The notes under the pieces: model-generated
What the model was told of the DNA's origin: nothing
Seen by the model: the letters and a program-made list of their open reading frames with translations, nothing else
The model's database searches: none
Shown here: piece by piece, positions 21,239 to 36,600 of the stretch
Layout: each line of letters opens with the position of its first letter
How positions within the stretch are numbered: the stretch's first letter is position 1
Translations under genes and position numbers: made by a program
Source of the DNA: Pratylenchus scribneri
Lineage: Eukaryota > Nematoda > Chromadorea > Rhabditida > Pratylenchidae
Assembly (NCBI GenBank): GCA_030063045.1
Contig: JAQSEB010000059.1
Span: forward strand, 3,100,001-3,164,000
DNA: 64,000 bases
Reading direction: 5' to 3'

Positions 21239-24200
21239 TTATTTGCCATTTTGATAATTTTGATATTGCCCAAAATGAATGGATGGACCTGATGAGGCCA
21301 TTGGGGTTGGAGGGTGCCGAAATGAAGGTGGCTGCGGTGGAATTGCCGGTGGCATTCCTTGTTGGGCACAAAAAATTGGGGTGGAGGCGGATTGTTGATG
21401 AGAATTGTTGGAGGGGCGAACAAGGGCGGCTGATCGAATTTCGGCTGGAAAATAAATTTTACATTCAAAATTATGCCCAATTTATGCAATTATTTGTCAT
21501 TGACAACAATTCCTAATAATGTCCTTTCCTATTTGTCCTACTGTAGCCCCACCCCCTTTTCGCATAATAGACCTGTCACCCATCAATCATCAAATATTGC
21601 CCCAATCTGCCTTTTTAATCCACCTCTTTTCCTCTCCCTGTACTTTTTTTCCCTTCACATTATTAGCACATTTTCCAGCAAAATTAATAAAGAATAATTT
21701 AAAGTAAAGTTTCCCCTTATCCCCATCCCGTTCATTGGGCCACTGGGTTCTCGCCCCAAATAACTTTATCCCTAGATTAGGACTTATAATATTAAATAAT
21801 TACCGATGCTTGGGGCAGTTGGAGTGGCCGATGAAATGGACGAATTCCTTCTCTCGGGCAATGGAGGCGGCGGGGGTGGGAATTTTTGTGGATGGCATTG
21901 TCCATTTCCAATTCCATTGTTGGCCATTGGTGGAAGGGAATCGGGACGAAAACGAATTGAAGTGAATTGATTTTGAATGGTAGAGATAGAGAATGATGGA
22001 TCCATTGGAATGGAGGGGGGAAGAGGAGGAGGAGGAGGAGGTGGTGGTTGAGGCTGAAATTGGGCAAATTTTCAGATTAATTAATTGATTAACATTTTGA
22101 ATATTAATGCTCGAATAGAATTATTTGTAAAAAAAATAGGCACTTTTTTAAGTTTAAAAGGGATTATTTGTTTCCCCAGTTGGATTATTTCAATATATAT
22201 TTTTATTAAATGTTTTCCTCACCAAATGTCTCATTCCCATAATTGTTTCCTTTCTTTGTCCATTTTTAATATTGCTATTTTCTGCATTTTCCTCCAATCC
22301 ATCACAATAATTGTCCAATTCAAGCCCAAGTCGATCAATTTGTTGCAATGTTTCCGCAATCAAAGCAGCGGATGAAGTTGAGGTTGTGGCCGAACCATCC
22401 ACTATAATTTTAACATTTTAATTTGCTTTTTAGATGATGATAAAGAATGAGAGTTATTGTTTAGGAATTTTGGTTTTAAAGAATAATATTTAAATGGAAG
22501 GTGGAATTGAATGGACGAATATGCCAATTTACCAGAATCCATCATTGCGGCCCCAAGGCTCAATGGCCTTTGTGATTGGTTGCCAATGCCACCAATTTGT
22601 TGACCAATGTTGGTGGGTGGCAGCCTTTCTATTTTTGGTTGAATTTCAGCAGAATGAATCGAAATTGAGGCGGAATCCAATGTTTGAATTGAGCAATTGC
22701 TGCTATTGGTGGCCAATGCGGAATGAGAATGGGGAGAAGCAGAGGAAAATGCTCCAATTGGCCGAAATTGAATGGCCGTAGAAGAATTGATGGCATCTTC
22801 AAAAAATGAGAGGAAAATAATACATTTTTCTAATTAAATTTGCTCAAAGCAACAATAAAAAATGGCGAATTTAAGGTTATGTCTGATGAGGTGGATTATC
22901 AATTTCCTAATATTTGGCCAAATTTATAGCCCAAAAATATTCCCCCCCCCCTTTTTTTTTGTCAATTACCCATTTCAAATGGCCTTTGGCGTTTTTGTTG
23001 CAATTTTGTTGGCGAATTTTGTGCGGATTTGATTGATGAATTTGCAGCATTTTGTGTCGATGATGAATGAATGAAAGCATCCGGCAATGGAGGCCGATGA
23101 TGGCGAACATTCGCCACCAAAGGTGTTGTTGATGGTCCATTTGGAATTGATTTGGGACGATTATCGAATTGGCCAAAATTATTGGAGCCATTTTGAATGG
23201 GAAATGCGGCAGAAGATGAAGAGGATGGAAATTGATTGGAATGGGGATATGGGGGAGTCCAAAAATGTTGCTGAAAATAATTAAAAATGGAAAAAATAAT
23301 TTTAAAAATCATATTCTTTATAGGCAATAATAATGGGTTTACACAAATTTGTTTTGACCTGTTGTTGAGAAGACGGGCGGCCATCATTTGTGGCCGGTGG
23401 AGGCATTGAATTTCGGTGTCCAACGGTACTATTCGATGTGTTTTGTTGACCACCAAAAGTGCCATATAATTGGGAATAAGTTCCAATGCCATTTTCCATT
23501 GGAGTTTCCATTCCATTTTCGGTGCCTCCATTGGCCATTGGAAAAAGTCCAATTTGGCTGGCACTTTTTGCCCGGCTGCTGGCCAATCCCAGGCCCACAC
23601 GTTGATCCCACATTTTCTGCTCTTCTACCGTTCGATTTGTGCTGACGGAGGGGGAAATGGGCCCTGGCCCTGGGGCACAATTAATGTCCTCTTGAAAAAG
23701 GGAAAAACGACAAAATATTTGGATTTTTGCCAACCAACCCAGCAATGCTTGAACCAATGCATTTGGGTCATTTTGGTTGAGTGCTGCCTCCATTGAGTCC
23801 TTAACCTGCCGAACATGTGTTCCCTCCTCCAACATTCCCAATTGGGCGCACTTTAAAAAGGATATTTTAAATTATTTGGCCCAATTTTCTCACAATAATT
23901 GGCAAAAGTGCATCGATGAATCCAATGAATTGATTTCTTTGGGCATGCAATAATTCAACAAACGCATTTCGGCTTTCATTCTCCATTATTTGTTTGGGCT
24001 TTCCTTTTATTCTTTTGCATGTTTTTTGGTGCCGTCTTTCCGATTCTGCCACCTTTTTTGCAGGAAATTTTACAATAAAATAACAAAAAAGATTGAATAA
24101 TTGTTCCATTCATTCTCCTCACCGTTTGTCTCCATTCCCCGCATTTCCTTTCCAAATCAACGCTGAATTGTCCATTCAATGATTGGCCCCAGGCTCGAAG

Positions 24201-24640
24201 GCCTTGGCCAACTGCCCTTTGTCGGATACAAAAACGAGTTAATGCGGCGCCAATGTCCCGACTGATGCCTGTGATGAAGGATATGAGAATCATTTTTGGA
24301 TTAGTTTTTCATTTATTGTATTTTTGATTTGATTTGGAATGGATCACTGTTCAAAAGAATTCCATCTCTTTTTAAAGCAATCTTCTCATTAATATGAATT
24401 GCGCCATTTAAATAATTTCCACCGACCATTAACATTATTTGCACTGTCGCTGACCGCCTGCAATGCTTCAACAAAATGGCCAAGTGCGCCGGCAGTTGCG
24501 CCCAATTGGGTGGCCAATTTTGCCGCCCGGGAACAGGCATTTTCCCAGGCATTATTGCCCACTTTCATTTCGCTGGCAAGCCCATGGAAAAGAGCGGAAA
24601 ATTGGCCATTGGGATGGTTTTGGGCCAATACATCAATCAT
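21239..24640 (-). CDS. MTSS1: MTSS1/ABBA-type I-BAR (IMD) domain protein
   Basis: Multi-exon gene starting at 24640 (MIDVLAQNHPNGQFSALFHG). The I-BAR domain occupies the first five exons or so: EMKVGNNAWENACSRAAKLA, HFVEALQAVSDSANN, then GISRDIGAALTRFCIRQRAV, AESERRHQKTCKRIKGK and FVELLHAQRNQFIGFIDALL, then EGTHVRQVKDSMEAALNQND. This matches missing-in-metastasis proteins, which bend membranes outward and bind actin. The remainder is low-complexity: Ser/Asn/Pro-rich exons, a poly-proline tract (FPPPPPPLPERRNSS, about 21.85 kb) and a C-terminus QYQNYQNGK then TAA at 21239. A C-terminal WH2 motif is expected in the family; only a weak trace (EIRSAALVRP) is seen. Exon joins in the low-complexity part are uncertain. 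Confidence 0.85.
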
Positions 24641-24852
24641 ATTTTAAGGTTAAAATATGAGAATCTGAATTAAAAAATTTGCTTATGAAAGGGAAAAACA
24701 TTTTTGATGACCAAAAAACAAGAAATAATAGCAATCGGCTGATTTATTATTCAAATTTGGTGCAAATGGATTTTAAATGTTGAGGGGAAATTGTTGCACC
24801 AAATGTTGATGGATATGTGCATTTTGGATTGGCTGAATTGAATATTATTTAG

Positions 24853-25045
24853 AGCCGCCGTACAAAAATGGATCGATGAACATTGGAAAGCAGCAGGTGG
24901 TTGGTTGGGAAGGATGGCGAAAGACCTTCGTCCACCCTCCCTGGGCTTGGATTTTTGGGAAAGGATGGATATTTGGTTTGGATGGATGATTTTGCTGGTT
25001 TTGTGCAATTTAAATTGGGAATTTCACTTTTTTATTAGAATTTAG
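24853..25045 (+). pseudogene. Orphan exon-like frame with BH2-like motif and hydrophobic tail
   Basis: After a TTATTTAG acceptor at 24851-24852 the frame reads AAVQKWIDEHWKAAGGWLGR, then MAKDLRPPSLGLDFWERMD, then a hydrophobic segment IWFGWMILLVLCNL and a stop. WIxxx...GGWxxx followed by a C-terminal anchor recalls the BH2 region of Bcl-2 proteins. No BH1 or BH3 region is found upstream, where the DNA belongs to the opposite-strand MTSS1-like gene. It may be a gene remnant or chance. Confidence 0.2.
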
Positions 25046-27177
25046 ATTGTCGATCACAATTTAAGGGGGTAATTGGATTTGGCCTATTTGTTAAAAAATT
25101 ATGGCCGAAAATTATTCTTCCATCTCAATTTTTGGGCATATTTCAATGTTTTGCAAATTTTCTTAAAAATTATAGCAATTCCCGAAATTGTATAGAATAA
25201 TGAAAATGTTTGTGAAAAGAGAGGTGAAAGTGTCATTCATCAAAAGGAAAAGAGGATGAATATTGCCTCGGGATACCAAATGTTTTTTGAAGGCTTTGGT
25301 CGACAATTTTCGTTGTTAAGTTGGCAAAAAATGGAACAATGAAGATTGATAGAGGAGAAATGGTAGGGGGTGGTTGACACCAATTTACACCTTTGAGGCT
25401 CTAGATCTAGATATTAGCCTAAAGTATTTTTTAGTATTTGAATTAAATATTCTCCTGTTGCGGGATTACGTCCTCCCAATGGATTCAACCAGATAAATAA
25501 AAATTGTGTCCAATTTTCTATAATAATCTGAATAAGTCATTGCTTTCCCGTCAAATCCCATTTAATATTTTTTAGGCCAAGCGACTGGTGGAAATTGAAT
25601 TTGCTGGGCTAATGTTGGTGTCATTTTAATATGGCTTCATTCAAAATGACCACTGCTGAATATGGCAATGTCACTAAAATCGAAATATTGTTTTTCCTGC
25701 TGCTAACACATTTCTCTATAAATCTAAGAATTGTGAATTAATTAATATATGGAAGAATATTTCCGACTAATATATGAAAGGATTGAGTGAAGAACATTCT
25801 AGCCACTGGCGCGGAACAAAAAAAAATACTCGGTTTTGGGTCCGCTAATCTCAAATTGCTCTTCTCCTAATTTTTGCATTATTTGCTGTTTGTTTTGTTG
25901 GTTATGCTTCTGCTGCGTTCATTTTCCTTTCCTTGGCCAATTGGCCTCAATTTTCGTCGACAGTTGTTCCCCTTCCTTTGCTAATCCATCCAAGTTCCCA
26001 TCTCAAAGCAATCATCATCCCACTGGAAGCTAAGCTAATATCCTGTTTCTGTGGCCAATGGCTTTGCTCCTCTTTTTTTTTACTTGGTTGTTGTTTGCTG
26101 GACAATTGGGAAGAAAAGTGGCCATTTTTGATGAAAGTGGACAAAGTCGCCTATAATCCGCTTTTCCTCCCCCTTCACCAAACCATTCTCATTCTCACCC
26201 TATACTCCTATGTCATTGTGTTGTTCGCCAATAAAAAGTGGCCAAAGGCAATTTCACTCATCGTTTTTGTTCCTTCACTTCCTCCCCCGAAATGATGGGA
26301 ATTCGAATTTATTTTATATGCATTTTTACGAATTTAATGTAGTTTTTTGGAAGGTAGGAAATAAAGAAGGGATAGGAGAGATTTTATTTGTTTAGGCCAA
26401 GGAAATGGGGCCCTACATAAAAAAGATGTAAGCCGAATTTTTGGTCAAAATTGAAGGAGGGGGCGACGACCTTTAGTGTGAGATGTGAGTGCGCTCAAAT
26501 GAGAGTGGACATTTGGATTGAATAGAAGGAAAGGAGAGAAGAGAGAGGAGGATATTTGGCATTAGAAGAAAATGTATGCAGAAACGGGTGTGTGGGAGCA
26601 AAAAAAAGCGGCTGCTTGTGTTGTATGGCCACAAAATAATGGCTTGGTCCACTTGCAATTGCATCTACTTTGCTTGCTTTTGGCCTTGAAGTGTGAGCAG
26701 CAAAGGGAAGTGAAGTCCACAGAAGCAATGCTCGAGATTCGAGAATGAATGTGTCTTTGTGGATGTGGACATTGGGCAACGATGAAGCTGATGAATATCC
26801 CTCTTCTTATGTTTGGTTTATGAGTGAGAGAAAAATGAGGGCAATTGAGAAATTTTAAATTAACGCAAAAAACATTTCGCCAATTTATAATAAATAAAAT
26901 TTTATTAGGATGAAAAGTCTTGGAATTGCTGACGCGGCATTCCATTTTCCATTCCATTTCACCTTTCACGTATTTTTCATTTCGGTTTCACTTCATTTTG
27001 TTGGTTTAGGTTGATTTAATTATTAAACGTTTATTGTCCATTTTTTCACCGACGCAATCGCCACATTTTTAGCTGATAATTTTTTTATATTCTTTACAAA
27101 TTAGGCCAAAATCAGACTTGTGAATTTATTTGTTTTTTCATAAAAACATTGATAAATTGATTTATCCATAAATTTTC

Positions 27178-27179
27178 AG
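27178..27179 (+). other. Splice acceptor upstream of tfg-1 start
   Basis: AATTTTCAG lies 39 bases before the tfg-1 ATG. Candidate trans-splice acceptor or end of a 5'UTR intron. Confidence 0.4.
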
Positions 27180-27218
27180 CAAATCAAACATATTTCATTC
27201 CAAACAAAGACTTAAATT

Positions 27219-28307
27219 ATGAACAAAACTGTGCTTAAAGCGCGTTATGGAACCGAGCTGCGGAAGAATTGGATTCATCACAACAACGACATGAGCCTGA
27301 ACGATTTGGTCAGCAAAATGCAACGTTATTTTGACATCCCAGATATAGCCGTATCCGCTTTGAAACTTAAGTACCGTGATGAAGGTATTTTAAATCTAAT
27401 TTGAGTAATATTGAATTGTTTTCTTAGAAAATGACTGGATTACCTTGACAAATGATGATGACCTGTTTTTTGCGCTGTCTACAATGGAGCTGCTGTTTGT
27501 GGATGTTCTTATGGATGATGAGGTTTCCGAAAAGGAAGAGGAACAGGAAAAACAACCGCAATCACAACAGCAGTCGCTGTCGACGACGACCACTCTTCAA
27601 CAACATCAAAACGATGTGCAACATAGCCAATATCAACCGGCACATCAACCGCCTCAGCCTACACCGCCGCCGACTTCACAACCATTTGGTGCAAAAATGG
27701 GAATGATGGGAGATGGGCCTACACCAATGCAACCACCATTCCAACTTCCACAACAGCAAAATGACGGGCATCATCACCAATACCAACCTACAACTCAAAT
27801 GCCGCAACCGACACCGCCGCCGACATCGCAACAACCATTCGGAGGGCAAATGGGAATTGGAAGCGGTCCTCCACCAATGCAGCAACCGTTCCAACTTCCA
27901 CAACAGCAAAATGACGGACATCATCACCAATATCAACCAGCCAATCAAATGCCGCAACCGACACCGCCGCCGACATCGCAACAACCATTTGGAGGGCAAA
28001 TGGGAATGGGAGGTGGAGGAGGGGCTGCACCAATTCCACCACCACCAATTGCCCAGCCGCAACCACAATTCAATGGACAATATCAGCATCAACAGCCATA
28101 TCAAGGACATCAACAACACCAAATGCCACCACCGCAACAACCAACTTCGCAATACGGAGGAATGGGTGGTCCGATGCCACCGCCGCCCCCAATCTCGTCA
28201 ATTGTCGGTGAGTTTTTTTTGAAAAATTTGGTGATATTTTTAATTTTGTTCAATTTAAAGGTTCGACTATGTCCGCAAATCCGTTCAGTCGCCAGCAGCG
28301 AATGTGA
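27219..28307 (+). CDS. tfg-1: TFG homologue (ER exit site / COPII scaffold)
   Basis: Three exons. The N-terminal PB1 domain starts MNKTVLKARYGTELRKNWIH and continues DLVSKMQRYFDIPD, LKLKYRDE, then across the first intron ENDWITLTNDDDLFFALST. An acidic stretch (EVSEKEEEQEKQ) follows, then a long Pro/Gln/Gly-rich region ending SANPFSRQQRM then TGA at 28307. TFG proteins form assemblies at ER exit sites and organise COPII transport through SEC-16. Within the low-complexity part, a block of about 45 residues (QLPQQQNDGHHHQYQP ... MPQPTPPPTSQQPFGGQMG) occurs three times. The last intron (28207-28260) starts after SSIV; reading through it would give a wrong C-terminus. Confidence 0.9.
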
Positions 28308-28726
28308 TAAAATGTGTGAGGATGATATGGAAAAGAATGATGAATCGAAATGGAAAAATGAAGAAGGGACAATATATTTAAATGATGAAAAATTGGTTAC
28401 CTATATAAACTATGATTATTCCCTTTTTGGTTGATTATTTGACTATTCTATAAAATTGTTTCTTTGACCAATGAGTATAAAAAATAAATTCAACTTTAAT
28501 TTTATTCCAAATATCCAGCGAGAACAAAATTTATATTTAAATGATTAAATAATAATAAAAAATAAAATGGAAATAAAACGTGTGAACGTGTAAAACAACC
28601 ATAAGTTGGGTTGTGTGTAATTTTAAAATGAATCCATCTACAAAAAAATCGTATTTTGGTTGCTCTTCATTCATTCTTTTGATCACATCCAAATTTGTTC
28701 CCATTCGATTTTATTCGCTGCCACCA
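28308..28726. other. 3'UTR region between convergent tfg-1 and hrp-1
   Basis: Convergent genes with 419 bases between stops. An AATAAA (28483-28488) fits the tfg-1 poly(A) signal. The rest is AT-rich and shows nothing else. Confidence 0.6.
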
Positions 28727-30432
<1,706 letters not shown>

Positions 30433-31437
30433 TGTGTTTGTTGCTTTATTTTGTGCGAATGAATGAATCACCAATTCTCTAGAGTATGTGTATAAGCTTG
30501 TTGAGGTCTCTAAATCTATGGGAACGCTATAAAATTAAGATTTTAAGAAGCTATAAGTAATAAATCCGGAGTAGAAGTAGAACTCGAAATTATAATAAAT
30601 TAATAGTACGCGGATTTATTTTTAGAAAAATTCTGTTCAGCTGAGGGTGAGGAAGGGCTATTTTGTAGTTATTTTAAAATTCATCCGCCTTTGCCATTAT
30701 AATAGCTAATCCGATAGTAGTTAGAAAGTAGCCGAGCTCCAAATATGCCACTTGTTGAAGATGCTAATTTGTAAATTGTAACTGCCTCAAGATTGACTTA
30801 AAACTTGAAAAATGTTTTTGTATCATACCTCTCCTCCGTCCTCCTCAATCAGTCTTCACCATTTTTTTGTGATTTATTCGATTTGCTCCTTCTGTATTGC
30901 AGATTATTGGCGTGAGATGAGGATGCGAACAAAATGAAGCTGGATTGGAAAATGTGGTGTGGAGAAGTGGGGAATAAATAGGGGCAAAATATGTGGATGG
31001 AATGGATAGGAATTGTGGTGGCTAATCGATTTTGTAGTTGTAGAGGCTGGGGCTTCGCAGTCTCTCAGCCCAGTCTTTTGGTCCGTCCGGTCCACCTCTA
31101 TATACCGGTAGATAGAAAGTCGTAGCACCTCACTACTACGCCTTTGCTTTGCTCGGACTAGACAGCAGACACTAGACTAACCAACTTCCCCCACCCCTCA
31201 TGACTGGCTGCCTATGCCTAGCATTTATCCATCGATTCATATAGTAAAAAAGAAATTTGTCTTGAAATACTTTAATTAAAATTATGCATGAACACGGAAA
31301 AATGGAAGTAGCACAATAAGACTCAAAAACATAATTGATTGATATATTCTCAAATCCAGAGCAAAAAATATAGCATTATAAATAAGAATAAAATTTTGGG
31401 TCGATTTGGCATGTTCTTCTTCTGTTGCTGGCGTTAT
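30433..31437. other. Upstream region of hrp-1
   Basis: About 1.0 kb between the hrp-1 start and the arl-1 stop. It contains CT-rich and AG-rich stretches (for example around 30825-30850 and 31130-31200) and no supported coding frame; the minus frame at 30904-31128 has no motif. Likely the hrp-1 promoter and 5'UTR. Confidence 0.5.
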
Positions 31438-32803
<1,366 letters not shown>

Positions 32804-35446
32804 TCAATCTGTTTGGACCGCCGGATTTCGATTCAGGAAATATTCGCAAATATTTTGGTAGAATGATAAAATTAAATTCTATAAAAACAATTTATTCATT
32901 AATAATTATTGTCAAATTGGTTTTTACCTGAATCATTTGAGGCATTAATGAATGCAAAAATGAAATGAAAAGGTTTCGTCTCCCTCCCCCGATTGGTGAA
33001 TTATCTTCCGTGTAATGTCGTTTTCCAAGTTGTGAATATAATTTGGAATTTTTGGCATCAATTTCATCCGCCGGTGGATATTCTTGACTCCCATTTCTAC
33101 AAGAAAAATAATTAATTAGATTTATTTTTAATTTTACTTTGGAGGAAACGGATCGGTCACTGGGAATTGTCCCAAATCCAATTTGGCATCCTCCAATAAT
33201 ATTTCATTAATCGGAATTCCATGCAAATAACAATGACGTGCAACATTTTCCGGAAATCCAACAAATAATAATTTTCTCCTATAAAATTTTTTAAATATTT
33301 TTACAAAAAATGTTCCAAACTTTTTTGCCCATTCATCCATTTCGGCTTTTCTCGCATTCAATTTGGGTAAAAGTCGATGAGTTGCAATTTCCAGCCAATT
33401 CAATGTGCCAGGTTCTCGCCAATATTCCCCGGAATGATGCAAATAAATTCGAACCAATTGAAGCAAACTTTCCGTTTCACTGGAAATAATAATTCATTTT
33501 TAAATAATTTTTTATTTGATTTTACCGATAAGAGGCCAAAGTATTCAGATAATAATTTTTGTCAATTTTTGAGTCCGCCTGAATTTGTAAATAATCCAAT
33601 ATTTGACAAAGCATAAATGGAAATCGAATTAAAGTTTCTTCGAGCTGAAAAAAAAATAATTTCAAATTAGGCAATAAATTTTAATTTTACTTGTTTTTCT
33701 GCTTCATCATCTTGACCGATCATTCGAAGCATTAGAATAAATGAGAATCGAAAATTGGGCATTAAATCCAGTCTTTTTTGATTTGCAAATTTTTCATAAA
33801 AATCCAATAAAAAATTTGGACACCGAGCACAAAAATAATTAAAAATATAAATAATTTATAGGAAAATTAACCGAAAAGCCAATGAATCAATTAAAAGTAA
33901 AATTGCCATTGGATCATTGTCCGGATCTTTGGAAAATATTAATTTTGAAAATTCCAAAGCAGCTCTCCATCGACCGGCCTCCATTTTAATTAGCATTTGA
34001 CGGTGAAGAAGTAAGAAAAATGCGCGGTTTTCACGGATTGAATATTCCTAAATTAATTAAATTGATTTAAATGTTTGAATTTTTTTACCAATCGATGATT
34101 TGAGGATAACGGCTGAAAAGTTGGGTGGGCAGCAAAAAATTCACAAGCAAAAATTCCACGCTCTTCAAAAAAAATTATATTCATTTTTGCATTAAATTAT
34201 AAATAATTAACCAATAAAATTTCGATGTTCATCGCCGCCTTGCTTTTTGAAAACATCAGCCATCAATAAAAGACTGTCCAAATGATGTGGATTTTGTTGG
34301 CGTAGAATGTCGGACTAAATTTTCAATTTTAATATTACTGGAATAATTTTAGTTGAATTTAGATTTATTTTTTGAGGATATCAATTAAATTTAAAAAAAA
34401 ATACAAAAATAATTTGGTTGTTGTGAAGTCGATAAGAATGCCAAAATTGTTGTTGCTGTCGTTGATAGGACTCTTTATGCCAAAAACGAAACCATTTGAC
34501 CCGACCATTCACTTCGTCCACAATCATTTGAAAACCTTTAAAAATATTTTTAAAAAATGTTTTCAATTTATTTCATACCCAAATGCCTTGTTTCTGGCCA
34601 ATTTTGGCGATGTTTAACAATTTTTCCCATTGGATTTATTTTTAAAATGCGATTTTGCTGTAAATTTGACCCTTCTTGCACCATTTCTAATTGGTCCAAA
34701 AGAATTGAGGAATCTATGGCCAAAAGTTGATCCAAATCATTGCATTCTTCCAATTCATTTAATTTTTCTAAATTTTCATATAATTAAAAAAAAACATTTT
34801 CCAACCATTTTGCATTTTTTTGGAAGATTCATTTCGTTGATTCTTCTTTTTCATTTCCCTTTTTCTATCCAATTCAAGAACAAATTCATCCAAATTCTGT
34901 TCGTCCGTCCGCCCTTTTAAACCACCATCCTTTTTCTTCTTCTTTCTTTTCTTTTTCCATTTTCTGTTTCTGTTCATTTCAATTCCATGTTTCGTTACTG
35001 AAAATAAATTTTTTTAACTATAAATTTCATTTTTTTTACATTTTTAAAATTAAGGTTTATGATTGTTGAGTCAAAAATAACAGAAATATATTCACGAATA
35101 ATTACTTATAATATTTTGGAAATTATGTTTAGATCATTTTCTTACCTTTCCGCTCACCAGCCAACCCTTCTATATTTCCTTCTTCCGCTTCATCCTCTGC
35201 TTCGGTGGATGTATCGGATTCAATCATTGGAGAACTGCTTCTTTCCTTTTTCATCAGCGAATCATCTGCCAAAAGTGCGGCAAATTTTGATGGGCGAGGG
35301 CTAAAATGATAAAATTATCAAAATTTATTTATTCAATTTTACTTCAATTCGATTTCATCTTCATCTTCTTCATCAAAAACTTCATCATTCATTTCGTCGA
35401 TGGAATAATCAACGGATGTATATAAATTTTCGCTTTCTTTAGACAT
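32804..35446 (-). CDS. TCF25: TCF25/NULP1-like (RQC1-type) protein
   Basis: Long multi-exon gene starting MSKESENLYTSVDYSIDEMN at 35446. The order fits TCF25: acidic N-terminus, a Lys/Arg-rich block (NRKWKKKRKKKKKDGG), then NLQQNRILKINPMGKIVKHR and RVKWFRFWHKESYQRQQQQF. A helical-repeat region follows with HHLDSLLLMADVFKKQGGDE, ENRAFFLLLHRQMLIKMEAG, FRFSFILMLRMIGQDDEAEK and ESLLQLVRIYLHHSGEYWRE. The C-terminus is GGGRRNLFISFLHSLMPQMI, then FLNRNPAVQTD before TGA at 32804. TCF25 and yeast Rqc1 act in ribosome-associated quality control with Listerin. A TTTTATAG acceptor abuts the ATG. Confidence 0.88.
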
Positions 35447-35448
35447 CT
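35447..35448 (-). other. Splice acceptor directly before TCF25 start
   Basis: Minus-strand TTTTATAG ends immediately before ATG. Candidate trans-splice site, or the true start lies in an unseen upstream exon. Confidence 0.35.
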
Positions 35449-35539
35449 ATAAAATAAAAATTATAAATAAAATTTTATTTATATAATATATAATCCGTTT
35501 TACATTTTTCACATTAAATCAAATTTGAGCTTTTCTAGG

Positions 35540-36010
35540 GATTTTTAGATTTTGAGACTTGCACATCATAGGGGTAACTTTTTATCGCGCATCCAGGAAA
35601 ACTATACGTTTTTTGATAGGGGTTTGGGTTTGGGCCGAAACCGGTTTAGAAACCGGTTTGCCCAGGTAAAACTTTTTTCCATGGACCACAATCGCTTAGA
35701 AAAAAATAATGTCCCGTCTCCAGAGTCAGGGCTATCTTTTGATATATAGGTTGAGGGGTCTACGGTGGACGGGTAGGCTCAAACAATTGACCATAGGGGG
35801 TCTGTTTTTTGAAAATTTTTGAAATTTCCCCATAACTTTTTTGTGAGTTGAGATAGGTCTGCGCGGTAAAAAGCAAAGTTGTAGAACTCGATGAGGCGGA
35901 TCGAATGGTATATTGCGCGAATTGTGAAACCAAACCAGTTTCGAGATATAAGCTTAAACCGGTTTAAAATTCGGTTTGTATAGGTAAAACTTTTTTCCTT
36001 TTGAATTTTT
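35540..36010. repeat. Diverged repeat pair with AAACCGGTTT palindromes
   Basis: Two diverged halves (about 35540-35680 and 35820-36000) share GAAACCGGTTTAGAAACCGG-like and AACCGGTTTAAAATTCGG-like stretches followed by AGGTAAAACTTTTTTCC. The segment has no gene and looks like part of a dispersed element. Confidence 0.5.
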
Positions 36011-36049
36011 CTATATCCAATGTGTTATAAATATTGTAAAGAATGAAAA

Positions 36050-36600
36050 GGCGGATAAAATGAGATATTGCCTGCTTGAGATTAAGCAGGATAAAGGGGG
36101 ATTAAGCCGGATTAAGAGGATAAAGTTTCAAAATGGAGGGATTAAGGTGGAAAATGGGTCGAAAGTGAAGGAGAAGCGTGCCGAAGGCACGTGGGCCGGG
36201 CCGAAGGCCCAGGGGTGCCCGGGATTAAGCCGGATAAAGGGGGATTAAGCCGGATTAAGTAGGATTAAGAGTCAAAATGATGGGATTAAGGGGGAAATGG
36301 GTCGGAGATATAAGGGAAGCGTGCCAAAGGCACGTGGGCCGGGCCGAAGGCCCAGGAGTGCGCGGGATTAAGCCGGATAAAGGGGGGATTAAGCCGGATT
36401 AAGTAGGATTAAGAGTCAAAATGATGGGATTAAGGGGGAAAATGGGTCGGAGATATAAGGGAATGTGCCGAAAGCACGTGGGCCGGGCTGGAGGCCTGGG
36501 GGTACACGGGATTAAGCCGGATTAAGAGGCATAAAGATTCAAATTGGGGGGATTAAGGTGGGAAATGGGTCGAAGTTAAGGGGAAGCGTGTCGAAGGTAA
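36050..36600. repeat. Tandem repeat of about 140 bases with GATTAAGCCGGAT micro-repeats
   Basis: About four imperfect units. Each contains several GGATTAAGCCGGAT steps, AAAATGATGGGATTAAGGGG, GGGTCGGAGATATAAGGGAA, then GCGTGCCGAAGGCACGTGGG and CCGGGCCGAAGGCCCAGG. The last two are short hairpins closed by GAA. The third and fourth units carry decayed hairpins (GTGCCGAAAGCAC, GGGCTGGAGGCCTGG). Confidence 0.8.

Larger units (their letters stand above)
24641..27218. other. Large intergenic region between MTSS1-like gene and tfg-1
   Basis: About 2.6 kb between two divergent genes, the longest non-repetitive gap here. Apart from the BH2-like frame at 24853-25045 I see no coding exon. Frames at 25836-26295 (plus) and 26495-26969 (minus) are low-complexity and unsupported. 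No tRNA-like box was spotted. It probably holds promoters and enhancers of both neighbours. Confidence 0.5.

Noticed and set aside
25836..26295. Plus-strand frames with hydrophobic stretches
   Set aside because: Low-complexity Phe/Leu/Ser translation without splice support or recognisable motif.
27676..28152. 158-codon minus frame rich in Trp/Leu/Arg
   Set aside because: Antisense shadow of the Pro/Gln-rich tfg-1 exon.
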